The notes under the pieces: model-generated
Database searches by the model: none
Seen by the model: the letters and a program-made list of their open reading frames with translations, nothing else
Told to the model about the DNA's origin: nothing
Translations under genes and position numbers: made by a program
In this document: positions 8,569 through 18,567 of the stretch, piece by piece
How the letters are laid out: every line of letters begins with the position of its first letter
Numbering within the stretch: the stretch's first letter is position 1
DNA from: SIG307 sp045596385
GTDB taxonomy: Bacteria > Bacillota > Clostridia > Lachnospirales > Lachnospiraceae
NCBI GenBank assembly: GCA_045596385.1
Contig: JAZOCC010000028.1
Location: 34,229 to 98,228, forward strand
Direction: 5' to 3'
DNA: 64,000 bases

Positions 8569-10770
8569 TTACGCCGTCGCCTCTTCCTTCTTCGCCTGCA
8601 TCTCAAGCTGCGCCGTTACGAGGCCGTAGTAGATACCCTTCTGCTTCATCAGTTCGTCGTGACTGCCCATTTCCGCAATACGGTGCTTATCAATGACCAC
8701 CAGGCGGTCTGCGTTTTTCAACGTAGACAAACGATGCGCGATCGCGAAAGTAGTCTTACCGGAGGTGAGACGCTCCAAAGCGGTCTGAATCAGGTATTCG
8801 CTCTCCGTATCCAGGCTTGCCGTTGCCTCATCCAGGATGAGTATCTTCGGATTATTTAAAATCGCTCTCGCAATGGCAATACGCTGACGTTCTCCGCCGG
8901 AGAGACGGCTTCCCTTTTCACCTACGTAGGTGTTGTAGCCGTCCGGCATACGGGTAATAAAGTCGTGGGCGTTTGCCATTTTGGCCGCCATGATAACTTC
9001 TTCTTCCGTGGCATCCGGCTTTGCGTAGCGGATATTATTGAATATCGTACCGGAGAACAGGAAGGTCTCCTGCAATACCACACCGATTTTGGAATGGTAG
9101 TAGTCGATGTCGATGTCCTTGATGTTCTCGCCGTCTACAATCAGTTCGCCGTCGTCCACATCGTACAAATGCATGATGAGATTGATGAGAGTAGACTTTC
9201 CGGCACCGGAGGCACCGACGAATCCGATCATCTCCCCCGGCTTCACTTTAAGATTCACGCCCTCTACCACCGGCTCGTAGGAATGATAGCCGAAGGTGGC
9301 ATTCTTAAACTCGATGGCACCGGTAATTTCCGGCTTGCAAGCCTTTTCCGTATTCCGAATCTTCGGCTCCTGGGTCATGATGTCGTTGATACGTTCCATA
9401 CTGGTCACCAGGTCCATGAGCTGACGCGGCAGGTTGTTAATCCAGCCGAGATACATGTAAAGCATGGAGGTGTAGCTGACAAACTGCATCACCTCACCGG
9501 CAGTCATGGTCTCCCCCAGCACGCTTCGTCCGCCGTAGAAAATAACCAGATAGACACCGGCACCCATGAGGAAATTAAGAAGCGGGAAAAACATAGCCCA
9601 GAACACTTCGTTTTTCGTCTGCACATTGGCAAATACATCGGAAAAGCCGTTAAATTTGTCCGACTCGTCCTGCTCCTTACCGTAGCCCTTTACCACGTTC
9701 ATACCGGAAATCACGTCCTGCAGGGCACTATGTACGTCATCAGACTTTTTACCCTGTAAGCGGAAGCGACGATGAATGTTCTTTCTCCAAAGCATGGAAA
9801 CCACAGCCGCAATCGGTACGAAAATAAAGGAGATTAACGCCAGCTTCCAATTGAGTACCAGCATGTAAATCACAACGGCCACGAACATGATAACTACCGT
9901 AAACATGTTACAGAAGACATGCTCCATAAACATACGGATTCTGCCCGTATCGTGCATAATACGGTTCATCAACGCACCCGGACGCTTCTCGTGAATGTAG
10001 GACAGGGACAGCATCTGTATCTTATTGTACAGCTTGGAACGCAAATCCTTCCCGATGGTGGAGCCGAGCTTTGCACAGCCGTAACTCTTTCCGATATCCA
10101 CCAAAGCAATTCCGATACCGACTAAGAACATGGCAACCAATACCAGCATCGCCGCAAGATACTTCTTTTCTCCGCTGTACAATATCTCATCCACCAGATA
10201 CTTTTGCAGCTCCGGGCTGAACAACCCGATAATGGCACGGGTAACCATAAGCGCAATAATCGGAATTAACTGCTTTTTGTAGGAGCCGAGGAGCTGTACA
10301 ATCTGGAAAAAAACACCTCTGCTCTTCCGGTTACAATGCGGACAGTCCTTAGTGCCCGGCAATGCTCTGCCGCACACAAAACAGGTCTTTTCGTACTCTT
10401 CGCTCTCGGCACGCTCGGTACTTCCGCTTTTTAAAAGAGCAATTCCTCTCGCCACGTAAGCATAACGGGCCAAGTGCTTTGCGGAATACCGGACAATCAA
10501 ATAGTCCTGTCCGTCCTTTACCGCATATAACACACCGCAGTTAATCCGCGGCTCGGCCTTTACCGCATCATAGGCGGAAAGGTCATATTCCTTTTCCTTC
10601 ACGGCATTCTGCAGCAATACGAGACGCTTGTTCGTCACAACCGTAAACCCGTTTTTCACATACTTACCGGAAAGGTCACAATCGTAAGGAACCGCATACA
10701 ACACCTCCTCCCCCGCTGTAAGGGAAAGGGCCGCCAGCTCCTGTTGATTTAATTCAAACTTTAATATCAT
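8569..10770 (-). CDS. ABC exporter with N-terminal PH-like domain and zinc ribbon
   Basis: 733-residue half-transporter. Residues 1-115 form a beta-rich domain resembling bacterial PH domains (VVTNKRLVLL). A zinc ribbon follows (C130, C133, C143, C146; CxxC-x9-CxxC), then six membrane helices and an ATPase with intact Walker A GASGAGKST, signature LSGGERQR, Walker B LILDEATASLD and switch IAHRLSTL. The ATG at 10770 has GAGAGG upstream; the longer frame to 10830 lacks a site. It is the last gene of a trio with a DUF1854 protein and a second, similarly built ABC subunit. All catalytic motifs are intact in both subunits, so either homodimers or a two-active-site heterodimer is possible. Substrate unknown. 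Confidence 0.88.
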   Translation of the reverse strand: MILKFELNQQELAALSLTAGEEVLYAVPYDCDLSGKYVKNGFTVVTNKRLVLLQNAVKEKEYDLSAYDAVKAEPRINCGVLYAVKDGQDYLIVRYSAKHLARYAYVARGIALLKSGSTERAESEEYEKTCFVCGRALPGTKDCPHCNRKSRGVFFQIVQLLGSYKKQLIPIIALMVTRAIIGLFSPELQKYLVDEILYSGEKKYLAAMLVLVAMFLVGIGIALVDIGKSYGCAKLGSTIGKDLRSKLYNKIQMLSLSYIHEKRPGALMNRIMHDTGRIRMFMEHVFCNMFTVVIMFVAVVIYMLVLNWKLALISFIFVPIAAVVSMLWRKNIHRRFRLQGKKSDDVHSALQDVISGMNVVKGYGKEQDESDKFNGFSDVFANVQTKNEVFWAMFFPLLNFLMGAGVYLVIFYGGRSVLGETMTAGEVMQFVSYTSMLYMYLGWINNLPRQLMDLVTSMERINDIMTQEPKIRNTEKACKPEITGAIEFKNATFGYHSYEPVVEGVNLKVKPGEMIGFVGASGAGKSTLINLIMHLYDVDDGELIVDGENIKDIDIDYYHSKIGVVLQETFLFSGTIFNNIRYAKPDATEEEVIMAAKMANAHDFITRMPDGYNTYVGEKGSRLSGGERQRIAIARAILNNPKILILDEATASLDTESEYLIQTALERLTSGKTTFAIAHRLSTLKNADRLVVIDKHRIAEMGSHDELMKQKGIYYGLVTAQLEMQAKKEEATA

Positions 10771-10831
10771 AGGGATATCCTCTCTCGACGTCATGCGGCA
10801 CACCTTCTGCGTCCCGCACGAAAACCACACC

Positions 10832-11386
10832 TTACAGGAACAAATCTAACTTCTTCTGCTCCTTTATCGTAAGCTTCGATACATCCGGAATCTCAAACCG
10901 GTTTTCATCAATATCCGAAATAATAATTCTCGTATCGGACAAATGCACCACCGCATTACCACCCATACGAATGACAAACCGGCAATGACCTCGGTCGGTC
11001 TCCACGTCAAAATACGCAAAACCGTACTGGTCCTTTATCTGGTAAATCTTCGTAATAATCGGTGTAAAATAGCGGAGTGCCAGCTGCTCTGTCAGCATCT
11101 CGCCTACCTCCTTCGGGAAGGACTCCATGCTCTCGATAACACCGATTTCCTTGGAGGTCTCCTCCGCGGTACGAATGGAAATGTACTTACCCGGCTCAGA
11201 GAACGGGAACATCCGCACCACCTGTACGCGGGAGTACTCCTCTCCCTCTACCTTAAGGCTGACAAAGCCGCCTTCGGTACGGGAAAAGGTCGCCGTCTCC
11301 GGGGTCAGATAACGGAGGCGTAACATTGCTTCCGTTTCCTGCTCCATCTGCTCCAAACTAAATTCTTCTTCAAAATGATCTCTCAC
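10832..11386 (-). CDS. DUF1854-family protein between two ABC exporters
   Basis: 184 residues, soluble, no signal peptide. The segments VQVVRMFPFSEPGKYISIR, ALRYFTPIITKI, DVETDRGHCRFVIR and ISDIDENRFEIPDVSKL match the DUF1854 pattern as I know it. That family occurs next to or fused with ABC exporters and in some bacteria has been linked to cyanophycin metabolism. The start is GTG at 11386; its AGGAGG overlaps the stop codon of the upstream ABC gene, showing translational coupling. It is probably a cytoplasmic accessory or regulatory subunit of the flanking transporters; this is inferred from its position. Confidence 0.75.
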   Translation of the reverse strand: MRDHFEEEFSLEQMEQETEAMLRLRYLTPETATFSRTEGGFVSLKVEGEEYSRVQVVRMFPFSEPGKYISIRTAEETSKEIGVIESMESFPKEVGEMLTEQLALRYFTPIITKIYQIKDQYGFAYFDVETDRGHCRFVIRMGGNAVVHLSDTRIIISDIDENRFEIPDVSKLTIKEQKKLDLFL

Positions 11387-11395
11387 AATAGCCTC

Positions 11396-13708
11396 CTATT
11401 CCAGACCCTTAAGTGCCAGTGCCTTCGTCTGCAATTCCATCAATTTGTAGTAGGTACCTCGAAGCTCGGTAAGCTCCTCCTGGGTTCCCTCCTCCGTAAT
11501 CCGTCCGTGATCCAGTACAATCAACCGGTCTGCATCACGCAAGGTAGACAAACGATGGGCAATGGAAAGCGTCGTACGGTTCTTGACCAGATACTGCATG
11601 GACGTCTGAATCGCCTTCTCCGTCTCCGTATCCACGGACGCCGTAGCCTCGTCCAAAATCAAAATCTTCGGGTTGGCCAAAATCGCCCGGGCAATGGAAA
11701 TACGCTGTCTCTCACCGCCGGAAAGCTGGCGTCCCGAGGAACCGATGACCGTATCGTAACCGTCCGGCATGCGCAAGATAAACTCATGGGCACTTGCCAG
11801 CACCGCCGCTTTGATAATCTCTTCCTTCGTTGCCGTCGGATTTGCGTAAGCAATATTCTGCTCTACCGTACCCATGAAGATATAGGTCTCCTGGGATACC
11901 ATGGCTACGTTACGACGCAAATCGTAAAAGGCCATATCCCGGACATTAATGCCGTCGATTAAAATCTCGCCTTCCTGCGGGTCGTACATACGGGAGATAA
12001 GATTTACAAGGGTGGTCTTTCCCGCACCGGAACGTCCCACGATACCCAGCATCTCGCCCGGCTTAATATGTAAGGTAATATCCTTTAAAATCGGCTTACT
12101 GAGCTCATACCCGAAAGTCACATGGTCAAGCACAATCTCACCCTCCGGCTCAGTCAGGCGCACTGCCTGCTCCTTTTCCGTTACCTCCGGAATGGAGTCT
12201 AAGATTTCGAACATACGCTGGGCACTGTTCATACTGTCGGACCAGTTATTAAAGAACCGGGAAAAGAAATCCATCGGTCCGGAAAGCTGGCCTACATATC
12301 CCGTAAAGGTCAGTAACATACCCACTTCGAAATGGTCCGTTGCCATAACAAACCAAACACCCAACGCCCAAACAATCAGGTTAATCAACTCTCTCACACC
12401 GGAGAAGATAATCGTAAACTTGTTGTTGTAACGGACAATATCCACCTCGGCCTCGGAAAGCTTTTTGTTTCCCTTTTCGAAACGGGAAATCTCGTTCTCC
12501 TGCTGACCGAAGGCCTTTACCACGCGGGCACCGGTCAGATTGTCGTTTACGTTACTGTTTACGGTACGTTCTTTTCTGTGGCGTCGTCCGTACAAGCCCC
12601 AAAGCTTCGGACGAAGCTTCATACTGATGATAAGCGTAATCGGCATCAATACCACAGCAACAATGGCCAACTGCCAGCGCATGGTAAACATCACCGTCAA
12701 CGTGGCGATAATCGTAAATCCGTGTACAAAGGCATATGGCAGTACATCTACGAAAAATCCGGTGACACGGTCCGCATCACTTAAGACACGGGTCATTAAG
12801 CTACCGGTCTGTCTGCTCTTAAAGAACTGAATGGACAGCTTTCCCATCTGGTGGAAGACATCCTTTTTCATATCTCTTACCACACTTACCACAACCTTTG
12901 CGGTAATCACGCCGTGGATAATCTGGAAAATCTGCAGTACCAGTCTCGTTAAAAACATTACCACTACAAGAAGGGTAAGTGCCGTAAATATCTCAATCTT
13001 CTCCAGACCGAACGGTTCTAAGAACGTAAGATTCTTCCGTAACACATAGTCATACAGCACCGTACCGCTCAAATACGGCCAGATCAGATTAAGTAACGCC
13101 GTAATCACAATACTGAGAAACAGTAAAATGACAGCGCCGGTATACGGTTTAAAGTACGAAAAGGTACGTACAAAGACAGACTTTCGGTCCATACACTTCG
13201 GACAAATCTTCCGGTTCATGTCCGGATACATGGTTCCGCACTTCGGACAGAATTCTTCTTCCTCCGGCTTCTCGTGTTTTTCTTCCGTCTCTTCCTTGTC
13301 TAAAGTTTCCAGACGACGCACCAGTTCATATGCATGTTTGATACATAAATTTGAAAATGCGGCAAGAATACGCTCGGTTTCCTTTACCTTTGCGGTAAGG
13401 ACGGCGCATGCCACCTGACGTTCAATCCGTACCTCGGAAAGCTCCTCTACGGAATATACTGCGAGATGATACTCTCTTGCTTCCTTCGGCTCATCCGATA
13501 CCGGATATCCCTTAAAGATATGCACTTCCGACGGCACCTCCGGAGAAGTGGCTATGGCCAGCTTCTCCTTGGTCAGTACCAGATACCCGTCCGCATATTC
13601 GCAGGCGGTATTCATATCGGTGCGTGCACCTAATAAAATTTGACTTTTTTCTATTCCCTGCCGGGCGAGCAAGTCCCAGACCTGCTCCGGCATGTTCGGT
13701 ATACGCAT
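11396..13708 (-). CDS. ABC exporter with N-terminal PH-like domain and zinc ribbon (second copy)
   Basis: 770 residues with the same build as its downstream neighbour: an N-terminal beta-rich domain (1-125), an acidic linker, a zinc ribbon (C154, C157, C169, C172; CxxC-x11-CxxC), six membrane helices and a canonical ATPase (GRSGAGKTT, LSGGERQR, LILDEATASVD, IAHRLSTL). AAGGAGAACGTT precedes the ATG. First gene of the ABC/DUF1854/ABC trio, 108 nt after aspS. The sequence is clearly diverged from the other copy, so this is an old duplication or a heterodimer pair rather than a recent repeat. Confidence 0.88.
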   Translation of the reverse strand: MRIPNMPEQVWDLLARQGIEKSQILLGARTDMNTACEYADGYLVLTKEKLAIATSPEVPSEVHIFKGYPVSDEPKEAREYHLAVYSVEELSEVRIERQVACAVLTAKVKETERILAAFSNLCIKHAYELVRRLETLDKEETEEKHEKPEEEEFCPKCGTMYPDMNRKICPKCMDRKSVFVRTFSYFKPYTGAVILLFLSIVITALLNLIWPYLSGTVLYDYVLRKNLTFLEPFGLEKIEIFTALTLLVVVMFLTRLVLQIFQIIHGVITAKVVVSVVRDMKKDVFHQMGKLSIQFFKSRQTGSLMTRVLSDADRVTGFFVDVLPYAFVHGFTIIATLTVMFTMRWQLAIVAVVLMPITLIISMKLRPKLWGLYGRRHRKERTVNSNVNDNLTGARVVKAFGQQENEISRFEKGNKKLSEAEVDIVRYNNKFTIIFSGVRELINLIVWALGVWFVMATDHFEVGMLLTFTGYVGQLSGPMDFFSRFFNNWSDSMNSAQRMFEILDSIPEVTEKEQAVRLTEPEGEIVLDHVTFGYELSKPILKDITLHIKPGEMLGIVGRSGAGKTTLVNLISRMYDPQEGEILIDGINVRDMAFYDLRRNVAMVSQETYIFMGTVEQNIAYANPTATKEEIIKAAVLASAHEFILRMPDGYDTVIGSSGRQLSGGERQRISIARAILANPKILILDEATASVDTETEKAIQTSMQYLVKNRTTLSIAHRLSTLRDADRLIVLDHGRITEEGTQEELTELRGTYYKLMELQTKALALKGLE

Positions 13709-13816
13709 AACGTTCTCCTTCTATCAATGAAACGACCTTCGTTTCAAACACAACAAGTCTCTTTCCCCGGACTTCCTTCGGAGGACAGCTTCTACACCTA
13801 TTTATTTATGATTCGA

Positions 13817-15613
13817 TTACGCTTCTTCCTTGGTTGCGGTAATGGCAAGGGCCAGCTCGGTAAGCTGCTTGTCGTCTACCACGTTCGGAGCATCCGTCAT
13901 CAAACAGGACGCATCCTTTACCTTCGGGAATGCGATAACGTCACGGATGGAGTCCTCTCCTGCCATAAGCATTACAAGACGGTCCAGACCGTATGCAAGA
14001 CCTGCATGCGGCGGCACACCGTATTTAAACGCATTCAGTAAGAAACCGAATCTATCGTAAGCTGCTTCTTTGGTAAATCCTAACTTTTCAAACATCTTCT
14101 CCTGTACGTCGTTCTGGAAAATACGCACGGAACCGCCACCTATTTCGGTACCGTTCAGTACAATATCGTAAGCCTTTGCACGTACCTTGCCCGGATCGGT
14201 ATCAAGAAGTGCCAGGTCCTCTTCCATCGGCATGGTAAACGGATGGTGCATTGCCACGTAACGCTTCTCTTCCTCATCATACTCAAGAAGCGGGAACTCC
14301 GTTACCCACAGGAAATTAAACTGCTTCTTATCCAACAACTCTAACTGCTTTGCAAGCTCTAAGCGGAGCGCACCCAGCACATCGTAAACTACCTTGTTCT
14401 TGTCTGCCGCAAACAGAAGCAGGTCGCCCGGCTCGCCGCCCATAGCAGCAACCAAAGCCTTCAACTCCTCTTCGGTCATAAACTTTGCGAAAGAAGACTT
14501 GATATTACCGTCCTCTTCTACCGCAAGGTAAGCAAGCCCCTTCGCGCCGTAGCCCTTTGCAAACTCTACCAAGGCGTCAATCTTCTTACGCGGCATCGCA
14601 GCCTGGCCCTTCGCGTTAATACCACGCACGGAACCACCGTTCTCTAGCGCACCGGTAAATACACCGAAACCGCATCCCTTTACCACTTCGGATACATCGG
14701 TCAGTTCCATACCGAAACGGGTATCCGGCTTATCGGAACCGAAGCGGTCCATAGCCTCCTGCCAGGTCATACGCTGAATCGGAAGCGTTACCTCTACATC
14801 AAGCACTTCCTTAAAAAGCTTGTGAAGAAGACGCTCGTTCACGTCGATGACATCGTCGATATCCACAAAGGAAAGCTCCATATCAATCTGGGTAAACTCC
14901 GGCTGACGATCCGCACGTAAGTCCTCATCACGGAAGCACTTTACAATCTGGAAATAACGGTCATAACCGGAACACATTAACAGCTGCTTAAAAATCTGCG
15001 GAGACTGCGGCAATGCATAGAAATTGCCCGGATGCACACGACTCGGTACAAGATAGTCTCTTGCGCCCTCCGGAGTACTCTTGGTCAGCATCGGAGTCTC
15101 GATTTCAAGGAAGCCCTCGTCAGAGAGGAACTGTCTGGTCAGAGTAGCCACCTTACTTCTCATCATAAGATTTCTCTGTAAATCCGGACGACGAAGGTCG
15201 ATATAACGATACTTCAAACGAAGTTCTTCCTTCGTCTTGGAATCCTCCTCTACCGGGAACGGCGGAACCTCCGCCTCGGAAAGCACACGAAGCTCCTTTG
15301 CCCGTACTTCGATATCACCGGTTGCCAGGTTCTCGTTCACTGCACCGGAACGCTTTACCACTTCACCGACTACCGCAATTACGAATTCACTGCGAAGCTT
15401 CTCCGCTTTTGCAAAATTTTCACATCCGCAGGTATCCTCTTCGAAAATAATCTGAAGCAAGCCGGAACGGTCGCGCAGATCCAAAAAGATAATACCTCCC
15501 TTATTACGGCTCTTCTGTACCCAGCCCATAACCGTTACAGTTTCGCCGATATTTACGTTACTCACCTCGGTACATCTGTGGCTTCTCTTTAAGCCCATCA
15601 TTGATTCTGCCAT
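13817..15613 (-). CDS. aspS: Aspartyl-tRNA synthetase
   Basis: 598-residue bacterial-type class II synthetase charging tRNA-Asp (or tRNA-Asx, see gatCAB). The N-terminal anticodon-binding OB-fold (VMGWVQKSRNKGGIIFLDLR), motif 2 (CFRDEDLRADRQPEFTQID), the bacterial GAD insertion domain (about 290-430) and motif 3 (GLAYGLDRLVMLM) are all visible, and the length is normal. GAAGGAGG precedes the ATG. A gatCAB amidotransferase is also in this window, which fits use of a non-discriminating AspRS if the organism lacks AsnRS; that cannot be decided here. Confidence 0.98.
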   Translation of the reverse strand: MAESMMGLKRSHRCTEVSNVNIGETVTVMGWVQKSRNKGGIIFLDLRDRSGLLQIIFEEDTCGCENFAKAEKLRSEFVIAVVGEVVKRSGAVNENLATGDIEVRAKELRVLSEAEVPPFPVEEDSKTKEELRLKYRYIDLRRPDLQRNLMMRSKVATLTRQFLSDEGFLEIETPMLTKSTPEGARDYLVPSRVHPGNFYALPQSPQIFKQLLMCSGYDRYFQIVKCFRDEDLRADRQPEFTQIDMELSFVDIDDVIDVNERLLHKLFKEVLDVEVTLPIQRMTWQEAMDRFGSDKPDTRFGMELTDVSEVVKGCGFGVFTGALENGGSVRGINAKGQAAMPRKKIDALVEFAKGYGAKGLAYLAVEEDGNIKSSFAKFMTEEELKALVAAMGGEPGDLLLFAADKNKVVYDVLGALRLELAKQLELLDKKQFNFLWVTEFPLLEYDEEEKRYVAMHHPFTMPMEEDLALLDTDPGKVRAKAYDIVLNGTEIGGGSVRIFQNDVQEKMFEKLGFTKEAAYDRFGFLLNAFKYGVPPHAGLAYGLDRLVMLMAGEDSIRDVIAFPKVKDASCLMTDAPNVVDDKQLTELALAITATKEEA

Positions 15614-15695
15614 TTCTTTTTCCTCCTTCGTTTCTCTTTGATTATAAGAAAATTATCAAAAGGAAACTTCACTCATTTTTATATAGTACACCATT

Positions 15696-16361
15696 TTAAG
15701 CTCCGTGTAAATAGTGTTTTTTACGATTTGCAAAAGTTGCATACTCTTTAATTTCCTCGAACTCTTCGGAATGATATAATTTTAAAAATTCTAAGAATAT
15801 TCCCATATCCAGGTCCTTGGAATCCTCAATCATCATCTCCAGTGCCGTATCAAATTCGAAGGCCTTCCGGTACGGGCGCTCCGATACCAATGCGCAAAAG
15901 GTGTCGCATACCTTAAGCATCCGGGCCGAAAACGGAATCTTACTGCCGGCTAAATTATCCGGGTATCCCGAGCCGTCAAAATTCTCGTGGTGGTGGTATA
16001 CCGCCTTGATAATCGCCTCCGGATAATCACAGGCCTCCAACATCTTCTTCGCATTTTCCGCATGCATTCGCATGTAACGCATTTCTTCGATTTTCATGGC
16101 GCTCTTGTCTCGTCCGTACAACACCTGACCCAGCTGAAGCTTTCCGATATCGTGTAGCCCCGCTGCCGTTAACATCATTTCCTTATACTCCTCGGAAATC
16201 CCCGACGCCTCACATAACAAACGCACGGTTTTCGTTACCAGCACCCCATGGTCGATGGCATCCGCCAGGTCATCCTGTACCACCGCACCGTTTCCGGTCT
16301 TCTGTACGATTTCTCTTATATTGTAGTATGTCCGTTCAAAATCATCCTTACCCTGGTACAT
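15696..16361 (-). CDS. HD-GYP domain phosphohydrolase
   Basis: 221 residues. Metal-binding HD (AGLHDIGKL) and the GYP signature (HHHENFDGSGYP) are intact, as in cyclic-di-GMP phosphodiesterases, followed by the usual helical part (KVCDTFCALVSERPYRKA). No receiver or membrane domain precedes it, so it is a stand-alone cytoplasmic enzyme. GAGGAG precedes the ATG. It lies 32 nt after hemZ. Cyclic-di-GMP hydrolysis is the family's usual reaction; the substrate here is inferred. Confidence 0.88.
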   Translation of the reverse strand: MYQGKDDFERTYYNIREIVQKTGNGAVVQDDLADAIDHGVLVTKTVRLLCEASGISEEYKEMMLTAAGLHDIGKLQLGQVLYGRDKSAMKIEEMRYMRMHAENAKKMLEACDYPEAIIKAVYHHHENFDGSGYPDNLAGSKIPFSARMLKVCDTFCALVSERPYRKAFEFDTALEMMIEDSKDLDMGIFLEFLKLYHSEEFEEIKEYATFANRKKHYLHGA

Positions 16362-16393
16362 TGTTCTCCTCGCCTTTCCTTTTTCTCGAACAA

Positions 16394-17887
16394 TTAATAC
16401 AATCCTTTGTATTGTTCAAAAAAAGCGTGCTTACGCGCAATCATCTCATCGGTACGTTCCAGGTAATCCTTTAAGCTCTTTACATTCTCGGAACGCTCGA
16501 TACGCTCTCCGCCGGATAAAACCAACTTCGTGGCTCCTCCGGCCCCCAGTGCCAGAATGGAATGCTTCTCTTCCATAATCAGGATATTGTAAAGGCCCTC
16601 TTTCCCCAGTCTTGCATATCCCACATTTTCCAGATTCTCTTCCATATTCTTCTGACGATATAAATAATACGGCGCGTAACCGTTTTCTTTTGCAAACTTT
16701 ACCGATGCCGTCAGCATATCGCCCACCTGCACCGCACCCTTATCCTCGTACTGTTCCTTCTCAATATTAAGACGGGCCGCTCTCTTTAAGGCAAGGGTAT
16801 GTACCGTCACACTGTCCGGTGACAGCTCTTCGATTTTCCGAAGGGTCTCTTCCACATCCTCTGCATTCTCCCCGGTAAGACCGATAATCAAGTCCATATT
16901 GATATTGTCAAAGCCGATGCGTCTCGCTTCCTCGTAAGCTCTGCAAATATCCTCCGTAGTATGGCGTCTTCCGATCACATCCAGCGTCTTCTGATTCATG
17001 GTCTGGGGATTGATGGAAATACGGCTGATTCCCTCGTCGTAAAGCATCTGCAGCTTCTCCGTGGTAATGGTATCCGGACGTCCGGCCTCCACGGTCCACT
17101 CCGCAATCTGCTCCGTCGGAAAATACTTCTTTACGGTACGAATCACATCCCGCAGCTCCTCTGCCGAAAGAGCCGTCGGCGTTCCTCCACCGAAATAAAC
17201 CGTTGCCAGTCGTTTGTCTGCCAACAGTTCCGCACTTGCTTCTATTTCTTTTTTTAATGCCTCTACATAAGCCCCCGTCTGATGTCCGAACCGTGATAAC
17301 GGATAGGACGTAAAAGAGCAATACAGACAGGTCGTCGGGCAAAACGGAATGCCCACATACAGGCTGTAGCTGTTCTTATAGTCTAATGCAGTCAGCAGTT
17401 CCTTTTCCTTTGCCGCCACCGCAAGACTCAAGGCTCTCTTTTCTTCCGAGCAGTAGTATTCTTCCTTCAAAAACGCATCAATAGACACTGCCTCTTCTCC
17501 TGCCTCCAGACGCTCTAACACCTGCTTTACCGGACGTACCCCGGTTAAGGTACCCCAGGGAAGCTCCTTTCCGGTCTCCCTTGACAGCATCCGGTACACA
17601 GCACGCTTTACCTCATCCCGGAACTTCTTCCGTTCTGCCAATGCTACCGTCTTTTCCTCCCGCTGTACCGCTACAGAAAGGTCTCCATCCCGGAAAAGGG
17701 AAAGTACGAATCCGTCTTCCTTCCATTCCCCGACAAGCAGATATCGTCCCCAATCCGCAGGCTCACAAGGCAAATTCACCGGCTTCCCTCCGTAGGAAAA
17801 CGCATAATCTTCCTTCGGAAAGAAAGACATATACAGAGGTCTGATATCCTGCTCAAAGGCCTCGTTGGTCAAATGTAATCGAATCAT
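16394..17887 (-). CDS. hemZ: HemZ-type radical SAM coproporphyrinogen dehydrogenase
   Basis: 497-residue radical SAM protein. The 4Fe-4S/SAM motif is GIPFCPTTCLYCSF (CxxxCxxC), followed by YFGGGTPTALS and a HemN-like core (SINPQTMNQKTLDVIGRRH). An N-terminal extension of ~165 residues before the radical SAM core distinguishes HemZ from HemN/HemW and is typical of clostridial proteins annotated as HemZ. Oxidative decarboxylation of coproporphyrinogen III is the family assignment; in organisms without full haem synthesis the actual role is uncertain. It sits 22 nt after the MBL hydrolase gene in an operon. Confidence 0.9.
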   Translation of the reverse strand: MIRLHLTNEAFEQDIRPLYMSFFPKEDYAFSYGGKPVNLPCEPADWGRYLLVGEWKEDGFVLSLFRDGDLSVAVQREEKTVALAERKKFRDEVKRAVYRMLSRETGKELPWGTLTGVRPVKQVLERLEAGEEAVSIDAFLKEEYYCSEEKRALSLAVAAKEKELLTALDYKNSYSLYVGIPFCPTTCLYCSFTSYPLSRFGHQTGAYVEALKKEIEASAELLADKRLATVYFGGGTPTALSAEELRDVIRTVKKYFPTEQIAEWTVEAGRPDTITTEKLQMLYDEGISRISINPQTMNQKTLDVIGRRHTTEDICRAYEEARRIGFDNINMDLIIGLTGENAEDVEETLRKIEELSPDSVTVHTLALKRAARLNIEKEQYEDKGAVQVGDMLTASVKFAKENGYAPYYLYRQKNMEENLENVGYARLGKEGLYNILIMEEKHSILALGAGGATKLVLSGGERIERSENVKSLKDYLERTDEMIARKHAFFEQYKGLY

Positions 17888-17909
17888 GTTTCTATCCTTC
17901 TATCAATTT

Positions 17910-18545
17910 CTATAAGTTCGGTACAAACGGGTTTTCCCATTTTTCCGAACCGATGTCCGTGGATTCTCCGTGTCCGGCATAGACCCTCGTCTCCTCCGGA
18001 AGCGTGTAAAGCTTCTCCCGAATGGAACGGGCAAGCGTCCCCATACTGCCTCCCGGAAACTCCGTATTGCCGATGCTGCGGAAAAACAGCGTATCTCCGG
18101 AGAACAAATAGCCATCCTCGTACAGATAGTAGCAACAGCCCCCCGGCGTATGTCCCGGAGTATGAAGCAGTCTCACCGGAATCCCGGCAGCAACAAATTC
18201 CGCACCGTCCTTTAAGCCGATAGCATCCTTAAGCACATAACCGCTACGCATAAAACGGCTCGTCAGGTTCTGTACCGGGTCGGCTAAAACCGCCAGTTCC
18301 GCCTCATGACAATACACCGGTACGCCGAATTCCTCACGAATCCGCTCCGCCGCCATCATATGGTCCAGATGTCCGTGGGTCAGGTAAATCGCCGTCAGCT
18401 TAACATCCTTTTCTTTTATCACATCTATTATTTTCTCTGCGTAATCGCCCGGGTCAATCAAAAAGCCTTCTCCTGTTTCCTCGTTTTTCACCACATAACA
18501 ATTGGTAGAAAACACGCTGACCCGGATTCCGAATAGTTTCATCAT
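17910..18545 (-). CDS. MBL-fold metallo-hydrolase (glyoxalase II-like)
   Basis: About 211 residues with the complete metallo-beta-lactamase metal site: THGHLDH, HTPGHTPGG, SGDTLF and a C-terminal GHG. The size and the STNCYVV start fit the YqgX/glyoxalase-II-like subgroup that hydrolyses thioesters. Two ATGs are adjacent (18545 and 18542), both after AAGGAAAGG; the first is used here. Its start overlaps nothing but lies 22 nt after the rel stop, so the two are coupled. Confidence 0.9.
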   Translation of the reverse strand: MMKLFGIRVSVFSTNCYVVKNEETGEGFLIDPGDYAEKIIDVIKEKDVKLTAIYLTHGHLDHMMAAERIREEFGVPVYCHEAELAVLADPVQNLTSRFMRSGYVLKDAIGLKDGAEFVAAGIPVRLLHTPGHTPGGCCYYLYEDGYLFSGDTLFFRSIGNTEFPGGSMGTLARSIREKLYTLPEETRVYAGHGESTDIGSEKWENPFVPNL

Positions 18546-18567
18546 AAAATCCTTTCCTTCTCCGTTC

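Noticed and set aside
15614..15695. Possible T-box leader for aspS
   Set aside because: Only ~80 nt and no T-box or specifier loop recognisable.
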